A DNA stretch of 64,000 nt from Solihabitans fulvus (GCF_008386585.1 NZ_VUOB01000064.1:80339-144338); one strand, 5' to 3'; positions 26,902 to 36,122 are shown, counted from the first letter of the stretch. Numbers and translations: made by a program. Notes: generated from the sequence alone by a model not told the origin.

Positions 26902-27989
26902 CGGGCCCGGTGCCGGTACTCGTCGAAGCGGGGCTGCATCCCGACCAGGACGAGCAGCGCGACGGCTCCGGAGGCCGCGTAGATCAGGAACTCCAGGTTC
27001 GTGTTCCGGCCTGCGGCCGTCAGGCTCATGGCGACCTCCTGGGTCTCCGTCGTGTTCTGGCTCGGTTCGACCTGCCGGGCCGGGCCGCCCGAGTTGTCCC
27101 TGACGAACGCGGTCACCACCTCGCCGCAGCCGGCTGCGCACTGCGGGCTCAGCAGCTGGGCGAGCCGCCATCGACCCGTCGCGTCCACTGTGGACGTTCG
27201 GGTTTGTCGCGCCAGCACCACGGAGGCGACGGTGGCGCTGGTCGCGTCCAGCCTGCTGCGGACGACCAGGGTCAGCGACGCGACCCCGAGCAGCGCGACG
27301 ACCAGGGCGGTGGCCAGCAGCAGCGCCGGGTTGACCGCGCGGCCGAACCGGCGGCGCAGGAACGCCTGTGTGACCACCAACAGCGCCAGCAGCGCGAGGC
27401 CCGGCAGCGCCCACCACAGCGCGGCGGCCCGGTCGAGCCAGCCGGTGGACAGCTGCCTGTGCAGCGCGTCCTGCTGCGCGGCGCGCAGCTGGTCCAGTTT
27501 CGCGAGGATGCCCTCGTCCTGGTGCAGCAGTCGGGTCGCGGACCACAGGTCGGCGACGCCGAGCAGGTCGTGGTGCTGCGCGAGTTCGGCGTCGGCGTGC
27601 TCGATCAGGCCGGTGTACTCGACCAGGAGGCCACCGACCAGTTGCAGCGCGCGGCTGCCCTCGTCGCCAGTGACCTGTTCACCCGCCGCTCTGGCCAGGT
27701 CCTGGCTGGCCACCGCTATCTGAGCCTGGTGGTCCTGCCCCGGTCCGGCCAGTTCGACCCCGCCGCCGGCGAAGCTCGCCACCGCGGCGACGTCCGCGCG
27801 CGCCAGGGCGTCCTGCGCGGCCGTCACGTCCAGGATCGCCGCCGACGTCCTGGCGCCCACCGTCCCGACGACGTCCCGGGCTCCCTGGAACGCCAGCAGC
27901 GCCGGCACGAACACGGCGATCGCGCCGGCCAGCAGGCCGATCCGCTGCCACCGCAAGCACAGCGCCGTGGTGCTTGCTCGGCCGCTCAC
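26898..27989 (-). CDS. GlnX-like membrane sensor protein
   Basis: A 363-aa protein with four predicted membrane helices: ~17-35, ~205-226, ~238-260 and ~333-352. Between helices 1 and 2 is a ~165-residue, mostly helical extracytoplasmic domain of four-helix-bundle type. A second outside loop (~265-330) carries a cysteine pair near CAAGC. This is the topology reported for GlnX, which links the lipoprotein GlnH to the kinase PknG in mycobacteria; I see no direct sequence signature beyond that. It starts with GTG inside the stop of the VWA gene and ends inside the start of the lipoprotein gene. Confidence 0.75.
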   Translation of the reverse strand: MSGRASTTALCLRWQRIGLLAGAIAVFVPALLAFQGARDVVGTVGARTSAAILDVTAAQDALARADVAAVASFAGGGVELAGPGQDHQAQIAVASQDLARAAGEQVTGDEGSRALQLVGGLLVEYTGLIEHADAELAQHHDLLGVADLWSATRLLHQDEGILAKLDQLRAAQQDALHRQLSTGWLDRAAALWWALPGLALLALLVVTQAFLRRRFGRAVNPALLLATALVVALLGVASLTLVVRSRLDATSATVASVVLARQTRTSTVDATGRWRLAQLLSPQCAAGCGEVVTAFVRDNSGGPARQVEPSQNTTETQEVAMSLTAAGRNTNLEFLIYAASGAVALLVLVGMQPRFDEYRHRAR

Positions 27990-29431
27990 CCCTGCGGCTC
28001 CAGGGTGTGTCCGCACAGCACGCAGCGGCGGGCCGTCGGCGGCGACACGCGGCCGCAGTGCTGACAGGTGCGGTCCGCGCCCGTCACCGCGACCGGGTCC
28101 GGCGCGAGCAGGTCGGACGGGCGGATCCGCGTCGAGTGGCCGGAGCCGACGGCGACCGACAGCAGGTCGCGCGCCTCCAGGTTCTCCCTGACCCGCACCA
28201 GCCCCGCCGCGCCGTCGACGATGTGCACCAGCCGCCGCAGCCGCCGCAGGCTGTCGTCGTTGCCCGACTCGGTGGCCAGCCGGACGGCCTCGCCCCACCG
28301 CGCCCGCGCGCCGTCGTGGTCGCCCGCCGCGAACGCGTCGTACCCGGCGAGCATCGCCTCGGCCAGCTCGGTCTGGCCGGTGTAGTGCGCGACCTTCGCG
28401 TCGACCTGGGTGACCAGCTTGAGGTCCTCGGTCCAGTGCACCAGCAGCGGTTCCGGCCGGCCGAGCACCGCGTCCGCCTGCCCGCCTGCCGGGACGACCG
28501 CCAGCTGCACGCGCGCGATCTGGAGGTCCTCGTGGGTGGGTGATCCGGCTGGGTCGACCGCGAGGCATACCTGGAAGTCCCGCTGTTCCGGCCCCCACGC
28601 GCCGGTGCCGAACTCCCAGGTGCGGTCGCCGAGGTCGACACCGAGGTCGGTGAGGTCGCTCTGCACGGGAAAGACCTGTTTGAGGAACAGGATCCGGGTT
28701 CCCGGCAGGGTCCTGACGCGGATCCGCACGTCCGGCACCGACCTGCCAAGCGCCGCGCGCAGCACCGTCCTGAAGTCCTCCACCAGGTCCGCGTCGCGGC
28801 GCGCGGAGTCGGCTGTGCCGCGCAGCACCGACACGATCCTGCGCAGCTCGCGCGGCTCCCACCCGTCGCCGATGCCGCGCGCGTCGCAGGCGAAGCGGCC
28901 CTCGCAGGCGGCGAGCACGCGCTCGAACTCCTCGCGCGTCTCGTGCTCGTTCCTGCCGTCGGTGAGCAGTAGGGCGTGCCGGATCGCGGCGGGGTGCGGG
29001 GCGAACAGCTCGTTGGCCTTGCGTAGCCACGATCCGATGGCGGTGCCGCCGCCGCTGACCAGCCTGCCGGCCGCGGCCCGCGCCTCGGCCCTGGTGTCGG
29101 GGTCGGCGACGGCGAGTCGCGCGGTGGCCGGGTACACCATGCGCGCGTCGTGCGTGCCCTCCACCACCGCGAACAGCACGCCGTCGCGCAGCAGGTCGAT
29201 CGCGGCGGCCGTGGCCTGCCTCGCGGCGGCGAGCTTGGTCGGCGGCTGGTCCATCGAGCCGGAACAGTCCACCAGGATCACCTCGGCCGCCTCGGCCTCC
29301 CCGGCCGGCAGGCCAAGCGCGGCGACGGACACGACGGCATGCACCGCACTGTCCGATGTGGACAGATATGGGCTCTGGCTGACCTCGAGGGTGAACTCGG
29401 GCGCGTCCCGCATCGACTCGGCTCCCTTCAT
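27986..29431 (-). CDS. VWA-domain protein with C-terminal zinc ribbon
   Basis: A 481-aa cytoplasmic protein. Residues ~45-225 form a von Willebrand A domain with an intact MIDAS (Asp55-Cys-Ser57-Gly-Ser59, and the LLTDGRNEHET loop). A beta-rich middle follows (~235-340), then a helical segment and a C-terminal zinc ribbon of two CxxC pairs (CQHCG...CVLCG). VWA proteins of this type act as metal-dependent assembly or adaptor factors. Sitting between a PknG-type kinase and a membrane sensor, and coupled to both by 4-bp overlaps, it may be the kinase's adaptor or substrate. Confidence 0.87.
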   Translation of the reverse strand: MKGAESMRDAPEFTLEVSQSPYLSTSDSAVHAVVSVAALGLPAGEAEAAEVILVDCSGSMDQPPTKLAAARQATAAAIDLLRDGVLFAVVEGTHDARMVYPATARLAVADPDTRAEARAAAGRLVSGGGTAIGSWLRKANELFAPHPAAIRHALLLTDGRNEHETREEFERVLAACEGRFACDARGIGDGWEPRELRRIVSVLRGTADSARRDADLVEDFRTVLRAALGRSVPDVRIRVRTLPGTRILFLKQVFPVQSDLTDLGVDLGDRTWEFGTGAWGPEQRDFQVCLAVDPAGSPTHEDLQIARVQLAVVPAGGQADAVLGRPEPLLVHWTEDLKLVTQVDAKVAHYTGQTELAEAMLAGYDAFAAGDHDGARARWGEAVRLATESGNDDSLRRLRRLVHIVDGAAGLVRVRENLEARDLLSVAVGSGHSTRIRPSDLLAPDPVAVTGADRTCQHCGRVSPPTARRCVLCGHTLEPQG

Positions 29432-31869
29432 CGCCACGTCCTCGGCCGGACCCGGTTGGCTCGGTCCACCAGCACGCCGTGGTCGTCCGCGTCGCGCGCC
29501 TGGTAGGCGATCCGGCGCAGCGACTCCTCGACCAGGCCCCGCAGGCCGCGTCCGGTCACCGGACTGCCGAGCACGTCCCCGCCGTCGAGCGGCTCGCCGC
29601 CCGCGTCCGTCTCGACCCACTCCAGCGTCGCCTCGCGCAGGGCCGTGACCAGGCGGTCGCGGGCCGGGCTGTCCCCGTAGCGGCCGTCCAGGTAGAGGTC
29701 GGGCAGCCGCGTCACCGCCGCGCGCAGGTCCGCCGCGGTCGGCAGGCCGGTCCCGCGCGGCGGGTCGACCGCGATGCGCCCGAACAACACCCGCACGGCG
29801 GCGATCATCGCGACATCGCGGTGCGGCGACTTCTCCGACACCCCGTCCAGCGCCGCCACCGCCTCGGCCCGGTCGCCCCTGCCCAGCGCGATGCGGGCCA
29901 GGCCGAAGGCCGCGCCCGCCTGGGCGTGGTCGCGCAGCCACACCGCCTCGTAGAGGCGCCCCGCCTCGGCGGGTTCGCCCAGCAGTTCGGCGCAGTAGCC
30001 CAGCGCGAGCTTGGGCGCGTCCTCCCCAGGCACCGCCGAGTAGACCTCCTCGAAGCACGCCCGCGCCCTGGTCGCGCGCGACGCCGTTGGCTCCGTCGTG
30101 GGCCCAGTCGTCGGCCGCTCGCCGGCGACCGACCGGGCCGGGTCCTCGCCGGCGAGCGCGAGCAGGCCGCGGTGCCACGCCATCCGCCAGTCACGCCGCG
30201 CCGCGGCCTCCAGAAGTCTGGCCACGTCGGCGGCCTGCTCCGCCGGCTCCTGCGGCGAGGGTTCCTGCGGCGAGGGCGACAGCAGCTCAGCTGCCCTGAC
30301 CAGCCGCTCCCCCGCCCGCACCGGCTCGGCCATGGCCAGCTGGGCGCGACACGCGCTGAACTCCACCTCGACCGAGGCGGGGCCGTCGAAGGTGGCCAGC
30401 GTCGCGAGCAGCCGCTGCGGGTCGGGCGCACCCGCCGTGGCCAGGAAGTTCGCCGCGGGATCGGCCTGGTCCACCAGCGGCGGCGGCAACCGCGTCGCGA
30501 CCTCCTCGGCCGTCGGCCGCCCGTCCCACAACACCCCAGCATGGCCGCCGGCCGTCCAGTGCCGCAGCGGCGGCACCACGCCGAGCCCGCCGTCCAGCAA
30601 CGCCGTGACCTGCGCGAACACCTGCGACGGCTCGGGGCGTTCCCGGCCGTCCTTGAGCGAACCGAGCTCCCTGACCACCGCCCGCAGCTGCGCGGCCATC
30701 TCGGCGGCCGAACCGAACCTGCGGTCCGGGTCGCTGTCGGTGGCGCGGTCCAGCACCCGGCGGAAGGACCGCAGCCCGAACGCGAAACGCGGCGCGCGCG
30801 GCCCGCCCGACTGCCCGGCCACCCAGTCGTCCGTCGCGTGCAACAGCGCGCCGAGCGTCCGGCCGACGGTGTGGATGTCCGAGCTGACGGTGAGCCCGCG
30901 CTCCCGGATCTCCCGCAGCGGCACCTGGTAGGGCTCGGTGCCCACGATCGGGCTGGTGCGGTCGCCGAAGCGGCGGACCGCGCCGAGGTCGATCACCTTG
31001 AGCCGGTTCGGGCCCCTGATCACGTTGTGCGGCTTCATGTCGCAGTACAGCAGCTCGCGGTCGTGCAGATACTGGAGCGCGGCCAGGATCTCGTGTCCGT
31101 AGGCGGCGACGTGCTCGGCCAGCAGGCCGCCCTCCGCCCGCGCCCGCTCCTTCACCTCGTGCAACGACTGCCCGCCGACGTACTCCATCACGGTGTAGCC
31201 GATCTGCTCGCCGGACTGCGGATCGGGATGCGTCACGAAGTTGAAGATCCGCACGACGTTCGGGTGGTCCAACATCGTCAGGAAGCGCCGCTCGGCCACG
31301 GCCAGCCGCAACGCGTCCCCGTCATGGGTGTTGATCAGTCCCTTGAGCGCCACCAGGTTTCCGTCCAGATGGGTGTCCCTGGCCAGGTACACCCAACCGA
31401 GGCCGCCGCTGTCCAGGCAGCCGATCACCTCGTACTGGTCGCCGACCAGGTCACCGGGCCGCAGCTTTGGCACGAACGAGAACGGCTCGCCGCAGTCGGG
31501 GCAGAAACCCTCGGCCAGCGCGGGCTGCCCGCCGTAGGCCGCGCCGACCTTGGCCGAACAGCCGCGCACCCCGCAGGTCCTGCCGTCCTCCGGCGGCGGC
31601 GGGTGGCCGCGCACCCGGCTGGCCGGGTCGGCGAACTCCAACACCGGCAGGGAAACCAGGTCGGCGACCACCCACCGCGACTCGCCCCGCGACCGCCCGC
31701 TGCCCGACCCCGCGGCCTCGCCCGGCGCCAGGACCGCGCTCGACGGACGCGACCGCTCGGCGCCGGCAGACTCGGCGCTGGCCGGCTCGGGCGGACGTCG
31801 ACCGCACGTGTCGCAGAACCCGGTCTCCTCGACGGAACCCCCACAGCCGGGGCGCGCGCAGGACGTCAC
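29428..31869 (-). CDS. PknG-family serine/threonine protein kinase
   Basis: An 813-aa soluble kinase with the PknG layout. The N-terminus has a CxxxxC/CxxC zinc finger and a second, rubredoxin-like set (CGVRGC...CPDCG). The kinase domain (~140-400) has glycine loop SGGLGWVYLARD, Lys in VALKGL (~175), VMEYVGGQSL, catalytic YCDMKPHN (~274) and a DLG in place of DFG, all as in PknG. The C-terminal ~400 residues are helical and TPR-like. PknG phosphorylates GarA/OdhI-type FHA proteins to control glutamate metabolism. No membrane segment is present, so input must come from partner proteins in the operon. Confidence 0.92.
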   Translation of the reverse strand: MTSCARPGCGGSVEETGFCDTCGRRPPEPASAESAGAERSRPSSAVLAPGEAAGSGSGRSRGESRWVVADLVSLPVLEFADPASRVRGHPPPPEDGRTCGVRGCSAKVGAAYGGQPALAEGFCPDCGEPFSFVPKLRPGDLVGDQYEVIGCLDSGGLGWVYLARDTHLDGNLVALKGLINTHDGDALRLAVAERRFLTMLDHPNVVRIFNFVTHPDPQSGEQIGYTVMEYVGGQSLHEVKERARAEGGLLAEHVAAYGHEILAALQYLHDRELLYCDMKPHNVIRGPNRLKVIDLGAVRRFGDRTSPIVGTEPYQVPLREIRERGLTVSSDIHTVGRTLGALLHATDDWVAGQSGGPRAPRFAFGLRSFRRVLDRATDSDPDRRFGSAAEMAAQLRAVVRELGSLKDGRERPEPSQVFAQVTALLDGGLGVVPPLRHWTAGGHAGVLWDGRPTAEEVATRLPPPLVDQADPAANFLATAGAPDPQRLLATLATFDGPASVEVEFSACRAQLAMAEPVRAGERLVRAAELLSPSPQEPSPQEPAEQAADVARLLEAAARRDWRMAWHRGLLALAGEDPARSVAGERPTTGPTTEPTASRATRARACFEEVYSAVPGEDAPKLALGYCAELLGEPAEAGRLYEAVWLRDHAQAGAAFGLARIALGRGDRAEAVAALDGVSEKSPHRDVAMIAAVRVLFGRIAVDPPRGTGLPTAADLRAAVTRLPDLYLDGRYGDSPARDRLVTALREATLEWVETDAGGEPLDGGDVLGSPVTGRGLRGLVEESLRRIAYQARDADDHGVLVDRANRVRPRTWR

Positions 31870-33437
31870 GACGCCTCCCCGATCCGTCGGTGCACCGCGT
31901 CCTGGAAGCGCTGCACCAGCGTCGCGGCGACGTCGAGATCGCACCGCTCCCGCCACAACACCTCGTGCGCCGCGCGATACCGCCTGCCCAGCTCGATGTC
32001 CTCGCCGAGCCCGTGGCCGCCCGCCATCACCTTGTAGGACGCCAGCCGCCCGCGCAGCTCCTCCCGACGAACCGACAACCCGTCCAGGTGCCCGGTCGCG
32101 TCCGCGAGCACGGCCAACGCGTCCTCGGCGGCACGCTCGGCCGCGTCGATCTCGGCCAACACACCCATCCGGCCCGCGCCGCTGTTCAACGCCCGCAACG
32201 CGGCCAGCCGCAACCGCAGCGGCAGCACGACAGCGGGCGCCACGCGCGCCACGACCACCCGCGCCGCCACGTGCTCGTGCCGCCGCCGCGCCGCCAGCTC
32301 GGCCGCCTCCACCGTGCCGATCTCGGCGGCGAGCCGGTCCAGCCGCTCCCCCGCCAGCTCCCCGATCAGGTCCAGCGTGAGCCGCAGGCTCGGCGAGGAC
32401 ACCGACCGGAACCCGAGCAACAGCCGGCTGCCGCGCCGCGCCAACGGCCACAGCGTCAGACGGACCAGGTCCTCCGGCCGCTCGGCCTCGTCGACACCGG
32501 CCACCACCAGCCGCAGCCGCGACCGCGTCGCCCGCAGCCAGCCGCTCGGCTTCGCCGACTCGTCCAGCGGAACACCCAGCCGACCCACGATCCGCCGGGT
32601 CGCCTCCGACACCGTCAGGCCGGCCGCGTCCATCGCCAGGTCCACGCTGCCCGTCGGCGGGACCGTGTCCGCCAGCGCGCGTGACACGACCTCGTCGGGC
32701 GGCCGCAGCTCCCGGTCCGCCAGCACGACCGCCCGCCGCACCACACTGGACAGCGGCGAGTCCGCTTCGCCGGTGACGACCACGGTGACCCCGGCGCCGC
32801 CGGGCCTGCGGCACCACGCGGCGATCCGCCTGGCGAAGTCGAGGTCCCCGACCCTCGGGTCGAAGCGCCGCACGAAGCTGGCATCGGTCGCCGGATCGCC
32901 GCCGACCCACCGCGCCGCCGCCGGCAACTGCCGCACGACCGCCTCCACCGGCAGCATCCACGCGGGGTTCACGCCGACCAGCACGCCCACCACGTGGCCG
33001 GTCTCCTCCTCCACCACGGCCGCGCCCGGCGACAGCGACGGCTCCCCGAACCCCTCGACGACCAGCCGCAGACCCTCGCCGTTCGGGCCGCACGCCGCAC
33101 CGAGACGGCCGTGCACCCGCCCGACGCGGACGGCCGTGCCCGCCCCGAGCGGCACCCGCCGCAGCGACGCGAACGTCCCGCCGGGACGCTCGCGGTCCAG
33201 CCGCAGCAACACCACCTCGCCGCGCACCTCGGCCGCGACACGCGCCAACGCCGCGGGCGCATCCGGTGGGGTGTCGGGAAACTCGATCACGACCGGCGCG
33301 TCGGGGCCGGGCAGGATGCGCGCGCAGGTCAGCACGTGCCCCGCGGCCAGCATCGTGCCGGACCCCAGCGCAGGCCCCCTGATGTCGCAGACACGCACCC
33401 GCCAGGGTTCCGAGGCCGCGAGCGGTCGTTCCCCCAC
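31866..33437 (-). CDS. Trypsin-like pseudo-protease with degenerate NTPase region
   Basis: A 523-aa protein opening the five-gene operon. Residues ~15-170 follow the trypsin-like pattern GSGTMLAAGHVLTCARI, but the catalytic His is Arg, and the GxSGxP serine box reads LSPGAAV. From ~205 the sequence resembles a STAND-type NTPase whose Walker A is destroyed (VVVTGEADSPLSSVVRR, no GKS/T). The Walker B-like strand (LRLVVAGVDEAERPEDL) and the RLLLGFR strand remain. The C-terminal ~200 residues are helical. It most likely works as a binding or scaffold protein. It starts with GTG at 33437. Confidence 0.7.
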   Translation of the reverse strand: MGERPLAASEPWRVRVCDIRGPALGSGTMLAAGHVLTCARILPGPDAPVVIEFPDTPPDAPAALARVAAEVRGEVVLLRLDRERPGGTFASLRRVPLGAGTAVRVGRVHGRLGAACGPNGEGLRLVVEGFGEPSLSPGAAVVEEETGHVVGVLVGVNPAWMLPVEAVVRQLPAAARWVGGDPATDASFVRRFDPRVGDLDFARRIAAWCRRPGGAGVTVVVTGEADSPLSSVVRRAVVLADRELRPPDEVVSRALADTVPPTGSVDLAMDAAGLTVSEATRRIVGRLGVPLDESAKPSGWLRATRSRLRLVVAGVDEAERPEDLVRLTLWPLARRGSRLLLGFRSVSSPSLRLTLDLIGELAGERLDRLAAEIGTVEAAELAARRRHEHVAARVVVARVAPAVVLPLRLRLAALRALNSGAGRMGVLAEIDAAERAAEDALAVLADATGHLDGLSVRREELRGRLASYKVMAGGHGLGEDIELGRRYRAAHEVLWRERCDLDVAATLVQRFQDAVHRRIGEAS

Positions 33438-33555
33438 GCCGCCGGACCCTACGCCCGGTCAGGCGGCCGGCAATCGCGGTTGTCCCGCAGTTACGCCACC
33501 GGGCGACCGATTCACCCGAACGGACCGACACCCCGGCCGGAGACCCGCAGAGGAC

Positions 33556-34500
33556 TCAGGACGGGTCGAACAGGGCGCTCACCGACTCGCCGTTGTGGAT
33601 CCGGCGCATCGCCTCAGCCAGCGCGGGCGCGATCGACAACACCCGCAGCTTCGGCACCCGCTCGCCGACCGGAATGGGCACCGTGTTGGTGCACACGATC
33701 TCCAACACGTCCGGCTGGCTGGCGAGCTTGGCCAGCGCACCCGCCGCGAACAGCCCGTGCGTGCACGCGACGCGAACGGACCGCGCGCCCAACTCCCGCA
33801 ACCGCACCAACAGTTCGAGCACGGTGCTGCCCTTGGCGATCTCGTCGTCCAACACGATCACGTCCCGCCCGTGCACCTCGCCGATCACCGAGCTGATGAC
33901 CACCCGGTCGTCGGCGAACCGCTGCTTCGCGCCGGCCGCCACCGGCACACCCAGCAACCTGGCGAAATGCGCCGCCTCCTTGGCGTTGCCCAGATCCGGC
34001 GACACCACGGTCACGTTCGACAGGTCCTGCCCACGAAAGTGCGCGGCCAACTCCCGCAACGCGTGCAGATGATCGACCGGGACACTGAAGAAACCGTGCA
34101 CCTGCGGGGAGTGCAGCGTCATCGCCAACACCCGGCTCGCGCCCGCCGCCACCAACAGGTCGGCCACCAGCCGGCCGCCGATGGAGATCCTCGGCGCGTC
34201 CTTCTTGTCCGACCGCGCATAGGCGTAGTGCGGCATCACCACCGTGGTCCGCGCCGCCGACGCACCCCGCGCCGCGTCCAACATCAACAGCAGCTCCACC
34301 AGGTTCTCCTGCACCGGAGTCACCAGCGGCTGGATCAGGAACACGTCCCGTTCCCGGCAGTTCGCCTGGAGCTGCACCTCGAGGCAGTCGTTGGCGAACC
34401 GCTGCACCCGCACCGGGCGCAACGGAACCCCCAGGTTGGCACAGATCTCCGCCGACAGCTCCGGGTGCGCGCTGCCACCGAACACCGCGATGTCCCGCAC
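33556..34500 (-). CDS. Ribose-phosphate pyrophosphokinase paralogue
   Basis: A 314-aa protein with the PRPP-synthetase fold, including the HSPQVHGFF block, PVDHLHAL and a PRPP-binding loop. Several conserved positions differ from the housekeeping enzyme: MDLH reads MTLH, the ATP-site FxDGE reads FANDCLE, and the PRPP loop VDDMIDTGGT reads LDDEIAKGST. It may be a second synthase with altered kinetics, or a regulatory non-catalytic homologue like PRPP-synthetase-associated proteins. It starts with GTG and is monocistronic, as far as spacing shows. Confidence 0.85.
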   Translation of the reverse strand: MRDIAVFGGSAHPELSAEICANLGVPLRPVRVQRFANDCLEVQLQANCRERDVFLIQPLVTPVQENLVELLLMLDAARGASAARTTVVMPHYAYARSDKKDAPRISIGGRLVADLLVAAGASRVLAMTLHSPQVHGFFSVPVDHLHALRELAAHFRGQDLSNVTVVSPDLGNAKEAAHFARLLGVPVAAGAKQRFADDRVVISSVIGEVHGRDVIVLDDEIAKGSTVLELLVRLRELGARSVRVACTHGLFAAGALAKLASQPDVLEIVCTNTVPIPVGERVPKLRVLSIAPALAEAMRRIHNGESVSALFDPS

Positions 34501-34628
34501 GATAGGTATCCCTTCGCCCGACCAGGCAAGATCACCCGAATGCTACTGGTCGGACCGCAACGACCGATTGTCGACCGCGTCACCCCGCGACCAGACGCCC
34601 GGCCAGCCGCCCCCGTCAACCACCCTCG

Positions 34629-34913
34629 TCAGCCGCCCGCCACCGACGGAATCACCTGAACCTCAGCGCCGTCAGCCAACTCCGTGTCCGCGCCGTCGAT
34701 ATGCCGACACTCCTCACCGTCCACATAGAAGTTCACATACCGACGCAACGACCCCGTCTCGTCACGCAACCGCCGGTTCAACGCAGGAAACCGCTCCGCG
34801 AGCTGATCCAACGCCGCACCGAGGGTCGCTCGATCGGTCAACTCGACCGTCAGCTCCGGCGCCCCGCCAACGGCCGGGCGCAACACCCCGGGCAACAACA
34901 CCGTCACCCGCAT
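34629..34913 (-). CDS. MoaD/ThiS-family ubiquitin-like protein
   Basis: A 94-aa beta-grasp protein ending in the Gly-Gly needed for adenylation and thiocarboxylate formation (PSVAGG at the C-terminus). The motifs NFYVDGEECR and LADGAEVQVIPSV match the family. No moaE, thiG or E1-like gene is adjacent. It follows a BNR propeller gene with a gap of 3 bp, so the two are cotranslated. It may serve as a sulfur carrier or a protein modifier. Confidence 0.88.
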   Translation of the reverse strand: MRVTVLLPGVLRPAVGGAPELTVELTDRATLGAALDQLAERFPALNRRLRDETGSLRRYVNFYVDGEECRHIDGADTELADGAEVQVIPSVAGG

Positions 34914-34916
34914 CAC

Positions 34917-36008
34917 CTAGACCACCGCCGCGCGAACACACAACACATCCGGCAGATGCGCGGCGATCCGCTCCCACCGATCGCCCTCGTCGCGACTGCC
35001 GTACACCTCACCGCACCGCGCCCCGAAATACACCCCGGCCGGGAACGCGTCGTCCACACACATCCCGTCCCGCAACACAACCGACCAGAAACCGCTGGCC
35101 GGCAAACCCTTCGTCAGCGCCGTCCAACTACCGCCGCCGTCCTCGCTGCGAAACACCCGACACCGCCCCTCCGGAGGGAACCGCAGCCCGTCCGCGGTCA
35201 ACGGGAAGGTGTAGATCACGTCCTTACGGGTCGGATGCGTCAGCATCGGAAAACCGAAATCGGCCGGCAAACCCTCCGCGATCGACTGCCAACTCGCCGC
35301 GCCGTCCTCGCTGCGATACACACCGTGGTGGTTCTGGAGAAACAACCGATCCGGCCAGCTCGGATGCTGCGCGACCTTGTGCACGCACTGCCCGAACTCC
35401 GGATACTCATCCGGCAGGAAGTACGCGCGGATACCCGCGTTGCTGGCCTGCCAGGTCTCCCCACCGTCCCCGGTCCGATACACACCACCCGTCGACATCG
35501 CCACCACCACCCGCCGAGGGTCCGTGGGATGCGCCAGCACCGTGTGCACGGCCTGACCGCCATACCCCGGCGTCCACCCCGACCGGTGCGGGTGATCCCA
35601 CAGGCCGCGCACCAGCTCATAGGTGACACCGCCGTCGGTCGACCGGAACAACGCCGAGGGCTCCACCCCCGCGTAGACGACGTCGGGCTCCGACTCCGGC
35701 CCCGGCGCCAACTGCCACACCTGCGCCAACGCCGTGTCCGTGTCGGCCGGAAACGCCACCGGCGCGTGATCCGGCTCCCGCCAGGTCGCGCCGAGGTCAT
35801 CGCTGGTCGACACGCTCGGCCCGAAATGCTCGCTGGTCACCCCCGCCAGCAACCGAGGACTCGACCGACGCGTGTCAATGGCCACCGCGTACACCGCCGT
35901 CATCGGATGATGCGGGCCCGCCAGATCCCAGCTCCGGCGGCCGTCCGTGCTGGTCGCCAACCACAGGCCCTTACGGGTGCCGATCGCAAGTAGCACCGTG
36001 TCCGCCAT
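34917..36008 (-). CDS. BNR/sialidase-type beta-propeller protein
   Basis: A 363-aa protein with at least four Asp-box repeats (STDGRRSWDL, STDGGVTYEL, TGDGGETWQA, SEDGAASWQS, SEDGGGSWTA), the hallmark of sialidase-like propellers. No signal peptide is seen and the sialidase catalytic Arg triad is not apparent, so it is probably not a sialidase. A GGAGGTGG site precedes the ATG. The same pairing with a MoaD/ThiS gene is, to my knowledge, common in actinobacteria, but its role is not known. Confidence 0.85.
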   Translation of the reverse strand: MADTVLLAIGTRKGLWLATSTDGRRSWDLAGPHHPMTAVYAVAIDTRRSSPRLLAGVTSEHFGPSVSTSDDLGATWREPDHAPVAFPADTDTALAQVWQLAPGPESEPDVVYAGVEPSALFRSTDGGVTYELVRGLWDHPHRSGWTPGYGGQAVHTVLAHPTDPRRVVVAMSTGGVYRTGDGGETWQASNAGIRAYFLPDEYPEFGQCVHKVAQHPSWPDRLFLQNHHGVYRSEDGAASWQSIAEGLPADFGFPMLTHPTRKDVIYTFPLTADGLRFPPEGRCRVFRSEDGGGSWTALTKGLPASGFWSVVLRDGMCVDDAFPAGVYFGARCGEVYGSRDEGDRWERIAAHLPDVLCVRAAVV

Positions 36009-36122
36009 CAGGCCACCTCCGGGTCCGCCTCTCCGACCACCCGGCACGCTACGCCGCTCCCCCGACCATCGCCCGCTATGCGCCGCCACCACGCACCTGA
36101 CACCGCCCGACGAACCCGACGA

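Noticed and set aside
34917..36008. Sialidase activity for the BNR propeller
   Set aside because: Asp-boxes are present but the catalytic Arg triad and an export signal are not apparent.
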